A stretch of DNA of 64,000 bases, taken from the NCBI GenBank assembly GCA_020002185.1, contig CM034534.1, positions 37,349,555-37,413,554 of the forward strand. The letters run 5' to 3'. Shown in pieces: positions 30,427-41,776 of the stretch; within the stretch, counting starts at the first letter, position 1; every line of letters starts with the position of its first letter. The DNA comes from Paraescarpia echinospica. Its lineage: Eukaryota; Annelida; Polychaeta; Sabellida; Siboglinidae. Both the position numbers and the translations under genes were made by a program. The notes under the pieces were generated by a model. That model worked only from the letters and a program-made list of their open reading frames with translations, was not told the DNA's origin and did not search any database.

Positions 30427-32440
30427 ATGGGTGAAATGGCATTAACAATAGATGGTGACGTCGATCCAGATTTAGATGCGGTTCATGGGAAACTGGTGTC
30501 TAATCTTGAAGCTATGTCAGTGATGGTTCCCTATCTGGCTAACTCAGGCCATTATCTATGTTATACTAAGTCAGCAATGCATTACTTGCAATCCTTGCTG
30601 AAAGTATTCATGTGCAGTATGAAGACCGAGCGAGGGACTGGCGAAAGGAAGAGGTTTAGCCGAGCAGCAACGACTGATCTGGCTGCTACCAATGCCAGTC
30701 TATGCAGAGATAAACAGATCGGTGTAATAACTTACCGGAGTTACATACTACAAAAGTGAACAAAGGGACAAGACCAAATTGAGTCAACATCATGACATGA
30801 AAAACACGCACACTCTATTGCTGGTGCTGGCGGACAGAGGTCCATCTGGAAACAACTCAACCCTGAGAGCATCATGGCCGGTGTGCATACCAGCTTCAAA
30901 GTCACAGTCAAAATAAACCGTGCATTGTTGGCGGTAACCAGGTTTAAATGAACTATGTTCTTGCTGACGTTATCTGGTTCACAGCCGATATTGCAGGGCT
31001 AATCAGTGAAGCTCAGTATGTGTGGGATGGCGGGGCTTTGTCCTATAGCATCCCTGGGATCCTATGATAGCGATCAAAGTTGATCTTAATAGTAGTCTTC
31101 CTGGCCCATATTAGAAATGCACTTTAGCACGAACTAGACGATATCATGTCAGCATGTTATATACCTAATTGCATACTATGCATCAAACTTCTCATTTTGT
31201 ATTTTCAAATAAATAAATGGTTGCTCGATAAATTATATATAGTATATTACTTGATTTAATCATGTTTGTTTGTAAAGTCCAATTTATGGGTCTGCATAAA
31301 CGAATATTGTATTGTATTACATTGACCAAGTAGAATTCCCAGATATCGAGAGCTATGCATGCTGTACTGTGACTTCCTGACATGGAAGTTTGATCAGTCC
31401 ATCATTGTCTTTGATGAATATCAAAATCCACCCAATAAGCATACGCACGTAAGAGACGAGTAGGAGGAAAAACTGGTGCGGACGTTACGTTCAGGCGGCA
31501 AATAACGATGTTTTCATTGCAAACAAAAACAAGAAGCACAATTTTATTAATTTGCTGAACGGATACTTGTAGCACAGGATGTCAAACCAAACCTGCTTAT
31601 TTTGCAGAGAGCAGTCACGTCTGCAACGATGGAAATCACTGTTCTGGTGGGGGTGACTCATATCTGGATGTCTTCCTCTGCTTCCGTGCTGACCCAGTTG
31701 CCCACAACTTGTTCATACACAGTGAGGCAAAGTCAACTACAAAAGAGGATTGTGAGTGGAACATAGAGACCGAAACAGACCAGCTAGGCAAAGATGTGTG
31801 TAACAATGTTATTTTCTCCCATGCTATATTATAACACCACTTCCCAACTATACGGCTTTGGTAAAAGAGCATCTCTGAAGAAAATTGGCTCAAGCCAGCA
31901 ACATAAGTAAGCTGAACACTTTGGGACGCATGCTGCTTCAACAGAGCATATTGTAGCAGAAGGTGAGAGGGTGCTTGCATGATATTTACAACGAAAACCG
32001 AAAGACAGTGTGGATTCTTTGAGGTACAGAAGGTTTTGTGGAAACGTGACAGTCAAGAGTTTGCACACAAGCCGAAGACCTTACTTCCGACATTTGCAGC
32101 AGCACGTTGTCATAGCATGCTGGTGTTCCAGAAAATGCAGGAGTGGATGGGTGTAAGCCACTTGAGACGAGTAAGTTGGGGCTGGAAGATGACCGACGGT
32201 GATCTTCTTCCCGTCATGACAGACCTGCCTCCAGCACTTGATACCTTGTTGCACGCAATCTGGTGTAACTGCACCACCGATTGCATTTCGGCAAGGTGCA
32301 CATGCCACAAGAACAACCTTGAGTGTTCGCTGCACGCAGTCAATACCATGGCACAGGGTGGCCAAACTAAATCTAGAGTTACCTCAGTGATGAGGAGATG
32401 GACGATGCCTAGTCAGGCGTTTGTCGATGGAGAGACAAAA
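30427..32440 (+). pseudogene. Relic of an uncharacterised multicopy invertebrate gene (PIN-like middle, Cys-rich CXC-type C-terminus)
   Basis: I recognise pieces, in order, of a large family that is abundant and unnamed in invertebrate genomes. The first is an N-terminal block, SNLEAMSVMVPYLANSGHYL then YTKSAMHYLQ (30511-30590). The next is VWDGGALSYSIPG (about 31020-31060). After about 330 bases of unrelated DNA come SIIVFDEYQNPPNKHTHVRD (about 31400-31460) and SYLDVFLCFRADPVAHNLF (about 31647-31705). Then come YGFGKRASLKKIGSSQQH with THAASTEHIVAEGERVL (about 31850-31975) and DSVDSLRYRRFCGN. The C-terminal part in one frame is PKTLLPTFAAARCHS, VSWGWKMTDGDLLPVMTDLP and CNCTTDCISARCTCHKNNLEC. 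Several frameshifts and stops separate the pieces. The middle resembles a PIN/FEN-like nuclease fold, which is inference. A role in transposition or in host defence is unknown. Confidence 0.6.
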
Positions 32441-32640
32441 TCAAAACTAATCTTGGTAATGTACAAGGGATTTTAAGTCATACATTTTAGTTTCACGTTT
32501 TAATGATTTCGTGACATTAAGATGGTTCTGGTTTAATAAAAGGAATTGTTGTGAATATTTCAGTGATTAGCATAGTATTATTACCACTTGTGATATTAAT
32601 GAATACGTCATACAGCGATGTTTCCTCGATTAAGTTTTTG

Positions 32641-32953
32641 TGTGGAGCGCAGTGACATTGTACTCTCAATATCGAGAGAACTCGATTTCGAATCCTGTGC
32701 TGCCGTGTCGAACCTTGCGCAAGTTCATTCACTCTAAGTTGTTCCAATTCTCTCAGCTATATGACAGTATTTGGCTATAGGTAGTGATGGATATTTGTGT
32801 ACGGATAATCATCGCGCATTAACTGCAACGTGGCTGAATTCTTCCCAGAGAAGTATCTTCGATTGAACAGGTCTGCCAGGGAATAAAGGGTAAGGGTAAA
32901 GTATTTTGAGCAGTCCAAAGGACTGGGTACTACACTATATAAGAACTTACCTT
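32641..32953 (+). mobile_element. tRNA-derived SINE, diverged copy 1
   Basis: It starts TGTGGAGCGCAGTGACATTG and has a degraded box B-like TTTCGAATCCTGTGCTGC. Its 3' half matches copy 2 (CTGAACAGGTCTGCCAGGGA, GTATTTTGAGCAGTCC, GGACTGGGTACTACACTATA, TAAGAACTTACCTTTT). Copy 1 is more diverged than copy 2. Confidence 0.75.
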
Positions 32954-33182
32954 TTGGGGCTCGTGAATGTACATGTTTTGACCTAACATCACGGAAGGGT
33001 TAATTATAATTATTATGCGCAAAGCTAAAATGCATTTGTGTTATAATGTTCTTGACAATAGTATACGTACATGGTAATGGTGATTATAATCATGTTATAT
33101 GGGAGAGAATACAGCCATTTTCCATCAATTAAGCTTATTAGCTAGATTTATGTATGTATATGTTGACCTTATATATAATATT

Positions 33183-33494
33183 GTGGAGCGCAGTAGCGCA
33201 TGGTTAGAGCTTCGGACTCTCGACCGAAAGAACCCGGGTTCCAATCATGTGCTGCGGTGTCGTTCGTTCACTCTACGTTGCTCCAATTCATTCAGCTGTA
33301 TAAATGAGTACCTATAGACAGTCGTGGGTGTTTATGTACGAATTGTCTTCGCGCATTAATTGCAGAGTGGCTGGAGGTTCCCATAGAAGTCGAGATGGTG
33401 TTCGACTGAACAGTTCTGCCAGGGAGTAAATTGTAAAGCGCTTTGAGCAGTCCTGAGGACTGGATACTGCGCTATATAAGAACTTACCTTTTTT
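33183..33494 (+). mobile_element. tRNA-derived SINE, copy 2 with clear polymerase III boxes
   Basis: The head looks like a tRNA: box A TAGCGCATGG (33194-33203) and box B GGGTTCCAATC (33236-33246) are 42 bases apart, as polymerase III needs. The body leads to a conserved 3' domain, TGTAAAGCGCTTTGAGCAGT then CTGCGCTATATAAGAACTTA. A similar AAAGCGCTTTGAG...GCGCTATATAA tail is known from several deuterostome and protostome SINE/LINE pairs. The T-rich end (TACCTTTTTT) may be the polymerase III terminator. Copy 1 lies 542 bases upstream in the same orientation. Confidence 0.88.
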
Positions 33495-36390
33495 ATCAAG
33501 GGGTCATTATAATTATTATACACAATGTCCCCCTGTTAAATGTACTTATACTATGTTACATATATGACATACATACACGATAGATGTTCATGTGAGTAAC
33601 TTACTTATAATTATGCTGAGCATAATCATGTTATATTGGAGACGAATTGGGCAAGTAATTCCAGCTAGTCGTACATGTTTTGATACCAGTAAGCATTTTC
33701 TATTGAAAAAACTAGGGCAATATTAAAATATTTTAATGTCTATGTATGTTGTTTTGTTTTGTGAATATAATATGTGCGCATTTATGAACACGCATTTGGA
33801 TTATTTGAGGTTTACAGAAACATTATCTTGCTCATTCTTTGTCCCGAAAGTAAAATCGTTAAAAAATCGCACAAGAACACTACTGAGGGACACCAACATT
33901 TGCGTAATGTTGACAATGTTCCTCGATATCTAGAGCTATACATTTTTTTTGATGTTACCTGTTTGTAAAATTGCATGACCGTATTTTGGCCACAACAGTC
34001 CTGGACTAGACAGGTTGCGTTACTTTTTTGATTATGTTGAAATGTAGTAACACTCAATCACAAATCGTCATGTCAGTAGAGTGGCACTATAAAGACAATG
34101 TATTGCCCCTGGCAGATAAATTCACCAGGTCGTTGCAAGAGCAACACGAGATGAGCGACCAGAGGACGTCTGAGTTCGAAATGTCTGTAGAGTTACAGTA
34201 AGTAGAGTCACAAAACCACGCGTGACGGCACTGACGCATGATTATACCTGCCTGAAGACGGTGTGTGTGTGTGTGTGTGTGCTGTTGGAGATGTTTCGCC
34301 GGAACTTCTGCGGTTCAACACGTCTCAGCACGTATCCCGTGGTGTAGCGCTGTCTCGAAGATAGGTAGGGTGCTGTGCGTGTGTGTGTGTGCTTGTGCGC
34401 GTGCGTGCGTGCGTACGTGCGTGTGTGTGTGCGTGTGCGTGTATGTGTGTGCGTCTGAGTAAATGTATATAAACTATGTGAATGTGAATGCGCTTGAGCG
34501 ACTCACCTGATCACGTAATGATCACAGGACGATTGAGTGAGAAGTGATGGTAATAAATACGGTCGGGGAACTGCAACGATTTGTCCAGACGCAGCGAGTG
34601 AAAGGGAAACACGCTCGACAAGTTCGTTTCATTCATCACGGATATTCTGGTTCATGTTAGTGTAGTGGCTGATTTATACAAGGGTCCGTGATTTGGCTTA
34701 ACGACATCAGAGACTATCTCGTGTGTGCGCATGTGGATGTAGTGTTTTGTTTACGGGCGCGTGTCCGTAAATAAGATATGTCTATGCAGGGTGACAGGCT
34801 GACTAATTGGCAATGTAATTAATTATCATGGGATGATTTGAAAGAAGACTGCATTGTTTGTTGAGTAGGCATTGGTGTGGCTCAGTAGACCTTTCAATGT
34901 TACTAGCGGTGTTGGCTTCTCTTGAGGATAGATGTAGAGTTATGTCGCTACAGCCGTAACACATCAATATTCCGCACACATTCTTTCCAACTGCAAGGGT
35001 TGATGGATATAATACGCGCTATATTAACTCCCTTTACCAATAATGAACACAAACATTGCACATAACTGTATTATACGCTGTTGCCTGTGTTTAATAAATA
35101 GTTCAGTGTATGGATGTGTGGTGTGCACTCTAGGAAACAACATTTATCTTGTAAATGATACCACGTTTCATGTTTAGTCTTTATACATAACTAACTCTTA
35201 TACTGTCTAAGCTTATATTGGTTCTAGTAACGCTTGATGTCGTATAAATTGCACACACGCACGCGCGCGCGCGCGCACACACACACACACACAATATGCG
35301 CATGACATGTTAAAGGAAGGCTCTGCTGGAATCATAGTGTAATGAATATGTTCTTGTTTTACATCACTGATACAACTACACCACTAGAAGCCATAAATCA
35401 ATGAACAGCATAAAACACGCTCTGTTTATATATTTATTTATTTGGAACAAGTTTGTACTTTATATTTCTTTGACAATATTATTGATCAAGTTAACATTGC
35501 TCCAGGAGTCCACTCTGAGTCCATATAAAATTGTTATGGAATATTTATAATTTACTAGTGATTATTTATATGGTGTGAGTGAATCCCTGTTATTGTTATT
35601 TAATTTTTACAGGATTGTATTTGCTGCCTCCAGCTCTTGTGGTTCCCTCCTGCGGTTATTGTCATTTGTTTTGTATATGATTATTTATTCCAGCCAAGCC
35701 AACCCAGTGATTGTGCAGAGATCAATTTTAACGATGCGTGTAACTGATGTTTGCAAACAAATGTCTGACAAACGTGTCACGGGCAAAACTATTTGATTAG
35801 CTCAGCTGTGCCCTCTGGGCAGCGGAACGTTTCATTCGGATACCGAATACAGGTATTCCATTGATTATAAAGTCTATGTTGTAACATCAGGAATAGATCT
35901 CCTCACGGAGCATTCAAACTTCTGACACGTTATGTAATGCAACACTTCTAGAAGTATGGCGCATCGTAGAACCCTTCACACAGGCCACCTTCTTCAGGGA
36001 ATATCGCTCTTACAGCAGTCACTACACATGATGGGATGGGTATCCTGTTCTTTTTGTCCAACTTGCCATATATCCAGTATGCACACTGCCTGTAAGCTGC
36101 AAGTTTCTATGATCTGAAATAAAGAATTACATGATACTTTGTTTACAGTGTATGTGATTGTTGAATTATATATAATGAACTAGTATTAGTAGCAGGTATG
36201 GAACAACTATTGGGCCACACAAAAATTAATAATTTAAAATATTTATCTCGTCATATTATAAAGGTGTGCGAATGCAGTTGAAATGGAGGTGTTTGTGCAC
36301 AATTTGTATTTAGTTGTAAGTGTACAGTTTATATGTAAATGTATGTTTTGCAGTTGGTATGAAGTTGTATGTAAAAATATATTGTGAAAT
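33495..36390. other. Intergenic DNA with small GT and CA/CG microsatellites
   Basis: GT-rich runs occur at 34261-34280 and 34377-34450, and a (CA/CG)n run at 35254-35293. Several minor frames are open (such as 33736-33933 and 35575-35796), but none has a recognisable product or a splice context. Confidence 0.4.
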
Positions 36391-37656
36391 ATCTTATTTA
36401 AAAGCAAGTACCTAAAATTAAGGTTGAGCAGAACATCAAATGGCGCAGCCAGGTAGTGTTGTCAAAAGGATAAATAGTGCCATTAGCCCCCCGTTGGTCC
36501 CTGTAGCCTCCCGGGGAGGCATTCATAATGATACCACTAGCCAAAAGAGTGCATATAAAAATAAAACAATAACCACTTAAATTATTCAATTTGGGTAAAA
36601 GGCTAAGTATGCATGTTTCTAATCATGTCTACGTTCTTTCACCGGCCAACTTAACTGATGGGGTACACAATTGTTTGCAATGCACAACTACAACAACCAC
36701 CCCATTTTGTGATGACATGATTAGGGGGTCAATGGTGTTTAGTGGGATTGGCCAATATGTTCGACATTGTTCTAGTGACATTTCAAATAAGTTTTAGTGG
36801 GATTTGAAATGTTAGTGTTGTATGGGTACTATGGGATTTGATGTGCTAAATTTAGTTAGCCTCTATGAGAAGATATGTCTTACTCAATATTGTTTTTATG
36901 TAAAAATATTGACAATATTGATTTGATCACTTGTTAGCAAAATTCATATAATGAACTGCGCCAGTGTTTCATTCAACACAAGCAGTCGTAGGCCGATAGA
37001 CTCAGCATGACTAGACAGGTAGATATTTTCCGTATTTATTTTCGGCAGATCAAAAATGTCTACATATATCTGTCAAAACTTGCTTTCCATTGCATTGAGA
37101 TACCGGTGGATATGGCGTTATAAACGCCAATAGTTGATAATTGGAAATATAAAATTCAAAACTAAATTAATTTGTTTAAGAAAATTACGTTTTTATTACA
37201 TGTTTGGCGTCGTTTCTGTTTTTATCGCAACGTGACATCACATCGAAGGATTAATCGAAGGTGGTCGTGTAAACATACGCCATATTTCATATTATCGGAC
37301 TAAAGAAATCTCGAGATACCGCCTCGTTTTGTGAAACTGGTGTCCGTTGTTCGATAATCACAAGTATTTCACTTCAATTAACTTTTCTAACAATTTGTTT
37401 ACAGAAATTGGAATTGGATTAAATATGTGTTAGATTTATAATATGGATCTTTTAGGAAAAGGTTCCTCAGATGTTTGTAAAAACGATATATTATATGACC
37501 TATGACTAAAATGTGCAATACCGGTACTCTTACCTGTTTTGTACTGGGTTTGGCATCGGTCTTTTGCGAGTGCATCATGAATCATGAGCAAGGTGATATG
37601 TATGACATCCTGATCAAGGCATATCTATCAGATGACGTAATACATCTTTTTTTGGT
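36391..37656. other. Intergenic DNA, no gene recognised
   Basis: This is AT-rich. Frames near 36398-36797 are unmatched. Confidence 0.35.
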
Positions 37657-37938
37657 CTATGCAAATCCTTTTATCGTTTGCTTTGGCCAATTCAGTACAA
37701 CATTGACATTCGACGCCAGTGGCCATGTTTCGACATCTTTGACATTTGCTCCATTCTGTTGATGGGTTTCCAACTCTGTTTCCCAGATAATCCATCGAAT
37801 AATTTCTCTATCAGTGGAATCGTTGGGCACATCGCGGTTGTCATCATTTAGGTCACTATTCATTTGTTCACTCTCTGAATGTTCTGGTTCGTAGTCGTAA
37901 GGATGGATGTCACGAGCCATTTTCTCATACGATAACAC
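37657..37938 (-). CDS. Possible N-terminal exon of a P2X7-C-terminal-domain-like protein
   Basis: The minus-strand frame reads MARDIHPYDYEPEHSESEQM followed by NSDLNDDNRDVPND and DREIIRWIIWETELE. A start with (I)HPYxYEPE followed by an acidic Ser/Asp-rich spacer is a pattern I know from many invertebrate proteins that carry the P2X7-type cytoplasmic zinc domain. That domain itself (a Trp-Cys-x-Cys-rich block) is not seen after the spacer. It may be on another exon, or this may be a dead copy. The upstream methionine at MARD is the likely start, with an earlier one at MLSYEK. I give this low confidence. Confidence 0.3.
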   Translation of the reverse strand: MLSYEKMARDIHPYDYEPEHSESEQMNSDLNDDNRDVPNDSTDREIIRWIIWETELETHQQNGANVKDVETWPLASNVNVVLNWPKQTIKGFA

Positions 37939-39522
37939 TGCCTGTAGGTCTGTAACTAAGCATCATTGACGTATCGGACGCTGAATGGGTAATTAATGTC
38001 AATGGAGGCTTGAGCGGTACGACCAAATTAGCGGAATATTCAAAAGTCTATTGTGAATGCCGAAGTAAATGTTGCATAAAAATATTATGTTAACGCCGGT
38101 TATCAACAGAATATAACCAACTATTGTTAAATTTGCGACATAGAATACTGTAGCTGGATATGGCAAGAGCCTTCCTTTAACAAACGCATATCTTGTAGTT
38201 ATATTCATTCTTACGATTGACAATGAAAATATAGCATCGTAAGGCCTCCATATTAGTATACGACGGCTGAAAAAGCCACGTAACAGTGTTAACACGTATC
38301 GGTTGATCTACTTCCGTTAATATAACCGGGAACATCCATCACATATACACATTGGCACTGCCGGTGTGTGAGAGTCCATCAGACGGTGATAGATATGGTG
38401 CAACTGTACCATTATATAATACAATAATTCAGGAATTCCACAAAACAACATTTATTTCGCTTCGAAAGCAAGAGTCACTCAGTGGTACTATTCTAACCAG
38501 GGCGTTTATATTTTTTATTGTATTACTCAAACTCTATTGAAACTTAGTGGTATTAAACTGAGAGTGAATCCATTTGTTCAAATGAAAATTTGTTAAAGGT
38601 CAGTCGAACCGTTAGTTAACAAATCTAAGTAAACTAGGCCTACAGGCGACAATATCTGATAAAAATGCACCATTAAACTAAATATGACAACAAGTTTTAT
38701 AAAAAAACATTTTCTTGTTAAAAACAGACTCTTTGGGTAACCGCTAGCCGCTGACGTCGTGAAATCAATAGAGCGAATGTTTACCGCTAGGCGTGCATGA
38801 GAAACAACACTGCGGCCAACGTGATCATATGAAGTGCCTTTTTATGTGAATAAGTTTAGGTTATTTCGCTAAATAACTAACCATTTTGAAAAAAGTTTGC
38901 ATTCAAGCCAATGACAGTGCCTTTTCGGGACTTTGCCCTTTACGGACTATGTTGCACATAGGATGTTTAAAAACATACCCTCGCAAGATCTCCACGAAGA
39001 ATACAATAGGCTGACAACTTGTGACAATGCAAGACGCGCGCAGCATTGGGGACACTTTTATCTGACTCTTGGGAGGCAAGTGAAAGGGCTGGAGCAATGC
39101 ACTCATTTTGGATGTAAAAAACCGCCCTGACTTCTATATTATAAAACTGTTTGTATGTGCACCCACATCTCCGTCAGTTTTATATGTATCGGGTTGACAT
39201 TCTGCATGTTATCTACCGAGGCCCATTGAAATGTAGATTTAGATATATTCGAAATTCGTCCGAGGAAGGGGTGGAAAACTTCGGGGGCTCAATATTATAA
39301 AAGGCTGTACGTGGAGTTCCAGCCGCAGAATTTAATGTTTTTTATATCATCGTAAAGATAATTATGCCATCTACAAATATGTCGCATTTTGAATAGTTTT
39401 TAAGTTAGTGACGTTTGAAAATCCTCAGCGCTTAACATGCACCCGGTGTACCTGTCGCTGGTCACGTAAGTATTTCGCCGTGTCAGCCCCGTGAGTGCGT
39501 GCTACTTCCGGCAAACAAACAA
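37939..39522. other. Intergenic DNA, no gene recognised
   Basis: A hydrophobic minus-strand frame (37999-38295) has membrane-like stretches but no recognisable family. A + strand frame at 38933-39130 contains GHFYLTLGRQVKG and is also unmatched. Confidence 0.3.
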
Positions 39523-39556
39523 CCCAGGTTCGAATCCTGTGCTGCGGTGTCGAACC
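39523..39556 (+). mobile_element. SINE fragment (box B region) at a LINE junction
   Basis: CCAGGTTCGAATCCTGTGCT followed by GCGGTGTCGAACC matches the box B region of the SINEs at 32641 and 33183. It lies on the + strand and stops exactly where the RTE-like LINE on the minus strand loses its 3' end. Confidence 0.65.
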
Positions 39557-40684
39557 TTATATACAGGCTGGTACAACGCAGGCTTCCAACACTTTTCCTT
39601 TCAGTTGTTTCTTCAGTTTTCTGTTCCGTATAATGCCTTCTACCCTCTTCCATGTTGCTGCTCCTGCGTGCACCCTCCTCTGTATTTCTTTACTACTCCT
39701 TCCATCCTCACACACTGTACCGCCCAGGTATGCAAAGCTGTTCACTTGTTTAATGGTCTTTTCGTCAACAACTACATGCAGATATACCTGCAATGCTTTC
39801 TGTAGTTCCTCTTTGTTATAAGCCACCACTGCTAGGTCGTCTGCATGCAGTACCGTTTTAAGTTCTTCCTGTTCCGATATCTTTCCACTGATCTGGTTCA
39901 TCACCATAGTGAAAAGCAGGGGACTCGAGGCACTTCCCTGTCTGAGTCCTACTTCCACTCCAAATTGTTCCGATGTTTCTCCTTCGACCCTCACTACCGC
40001 TGTTTTCTCCTTGTATATTTCCTCCACCATTCTGGTTTCTGCTTCTCCAACCTCCGTCCATCTCATGACAGCAAATGCGAGATCTCTCGGCACGATGTCA
40101 AATGCCTTTTCCAGATCTACAAAACCGAATGCTACATCCTTTTTAAATTGTCTCTTCTTCTCGATAATTTGTCTGATGGCAAGCACTCCATCATCTATTC
40201 CTCGCCCTTTCCTAAATCCCAGCTGATTCTCTCCGATTCTGTTATCCACTGTAAGCCTCACCCTAGCATCCATTATACTTTCCAACAATGTCAGGGCTTG
40301 GCTCAATAATATGATGCCTCTGTATCTCTCTGGATCATGGAAGTCCCCTTTCCCCTTCCAAATCGGCACAATCACTCCTCTCCGCCACTCTGCTGGTATC
40401 TCCCCTGATGTGAAGCACACATTAAACAGCCCCGTCTGCCACTTAATTCCAACTAGTCTGTTTATCTTCATCATTTCCACTGAGAGTTCATCCACTCTTA
40501 CAGCCTTTCCTGTTTGCATCTTCTTTACTACTTTCTCCGCCTCTTCTGTTATTATCCTCACCTCCAGCTCACTCCGTACAGTATGAGGTATCTCTATCTC
40601 ATATTGTCCCTCCGGATTTAGTAATTTTAAAACACCCAGCACTTGTTTTGCTCCAGTGACCAGTGTCCCGTCACTTCTTTTCAT
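39557..40684 (-). pseudogene. RTE-like reverse transcriptase fragment
   Basis: This minus-strand frame of 375 codons carries TGKAVRVDELSVEMMKINRL (residues 58-77), PEWR-like PAEWRRGVIVPIWKGKGDFH, ERYRGIILLSQALTLLE, GFRKGRGIDDGVLAIRQIIE, GFVDLEKAFDIVPRDLAFAV, the block GLRQGSASSPLLFTMVMNQI and the catalytic LHADDLAVVAY. Most motifs are intact, including the ADD catalytic pair, so decay is recent relative to other LINEs here. The protein lacks its C-terminal end. Confidence 0.88.
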
Positions 40685-40949
40685 TGCTGATGTTCGTATA
40701 GTATCTTTGCTGTCTCTGTCTCTATCCCTGGTAAGTTTGAAGATCAGTTTTTCCCTTCATCATCTTCAATCCTATCACATAATTCCTGCTGTTTTTCATC
40801 TCTTGCTTTAGCAACTGCCTTATTTGCAGCCTTATTCTTCTCCTGGTACTTCTGCTTCAGCCTTGTCTTTTCTTCATCACGCGCTTGTTCCACACACTTC
40901 AGTGCATCCTTTTTTCTTGTATTGCTTGTTCAACTTCCTGGTTCCACCA

Positions 40950-41747
40950 TCACTGTTCTTTCTTCTTTCGGCCACATATCTCCTCAGCTGTTCTAACAAA
41001 CCCTTCCTTAAGTGCTTTCCACTCTGATTCCACATCCTCCCTTTGTTCTTGGAGTAGCCTGAACTTCCTCTCTACTTCGGTTTTGTATTGGGACATCACC
41101 TCTCCTTCACATTTCCACCATTTGATTACCTGTCTTTGTTTCCTCCTTCCCAGTTTGCCTCTTCCTATCCACATTTCATAAACCGATCGTTTATGTTGGC
41201 TCGTTATGTGCTCTCCAGCAGCCAGTTGAACCTTGTTCAACTGGCTGCTTCTAACAATCAGCAGATGTATCTCTGTTCTGGTGTTTCCACTTGTGTATGT
41301 GATCTTGTGTGATTCCTTCTTCTGAAAGAAGGAGTTTACCACCACTAGCTGATTTCTGACTAGCATCTCAACCAGATCTTGTCCCTCTCTGTTTCTCGTT
41401 CCATATCCGTACTTTCCTAAGGTCTCCTCGATGTTCTGTTTATTTTCTACATGTGCATTTAAATCACTTGCCACAACCAGCATTTTCTCCGGCTCCACAT
41501 GCCCAATAATTTCCTCCAGGTTGTTTCGGAATGCATCCTTGTCTTCTTGAGTTCTCCCTCTCTGTGGTGCGTAGCCCGATAGTATGCAAATCATCTCTCC
41601 TCCAACTAACATCCACTCTGCAATTATCCTGCCTTCCCATCGTTCCACCCTGATGACTTCCTTGCTGTATTCCTCCTTCACTTCCACTCCATTCGTACTT
41701 CCACCTCCCCCTGCATGCAGCATCTTAAACCCTTCTCCCAGATCCAC
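40950..41747 (-). pseudogene. RTE-like endonuclease (APE-type) fragment
   Basis: The minus-strand frame carries MICILSGYAPQRGRTQEDKD, MLVVASDLNAHVENKQ and KYGYGTRNREGQDLVEMLVR. Next come VVNSFFQKKESHKITYTSG and ITSQHKRSVYEM. The catalytic Asp/Asn pair (SDLNAH) is kept. The expected D in the SxxD block near TRTEIHLLIV appears changed. It is probably the same element as the reverse transcriptase just downstream on the minus strand. Confidence 0.85.
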
Positions 41748-41776
41748 TGCCCGGTCCTCTTTCCCTTTGGTTTCTT

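Larger units (their letters stand above)
39557..41776 (-). mobile_element. RTE-like LINE, truncated at both ends
   Basis: On the minus strand, an endonuclease part (41776 down to 40950) precedes a reverse-transcriptase part (40684 down to 39557). The endonuclease begins at the ETK block just before DLGEGFKMLHAG, so the N-terminus is missing. The reverse transcriptase stops in its C-terminal region at VLEACVVPACI, where a SINE fragment begins. The linker 40690-40950 is broken by frameshifts. Endonucleases of this type are often labelled craniofacial development protein 2-like in databases. Confidence 0.88.

Noticed and set aside
31636..31980. Minus-strand 114-codon gene
   Set aside because: It is the antisense of the PIN/CXC relic, whose + strand frames match a known family.
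33183..33255. Functional tRNA gene
   Set aside because: Box A and B are present, but the acceptor stem does not close and a conserved SINE body follows; it is a tRNA-derived SINE.
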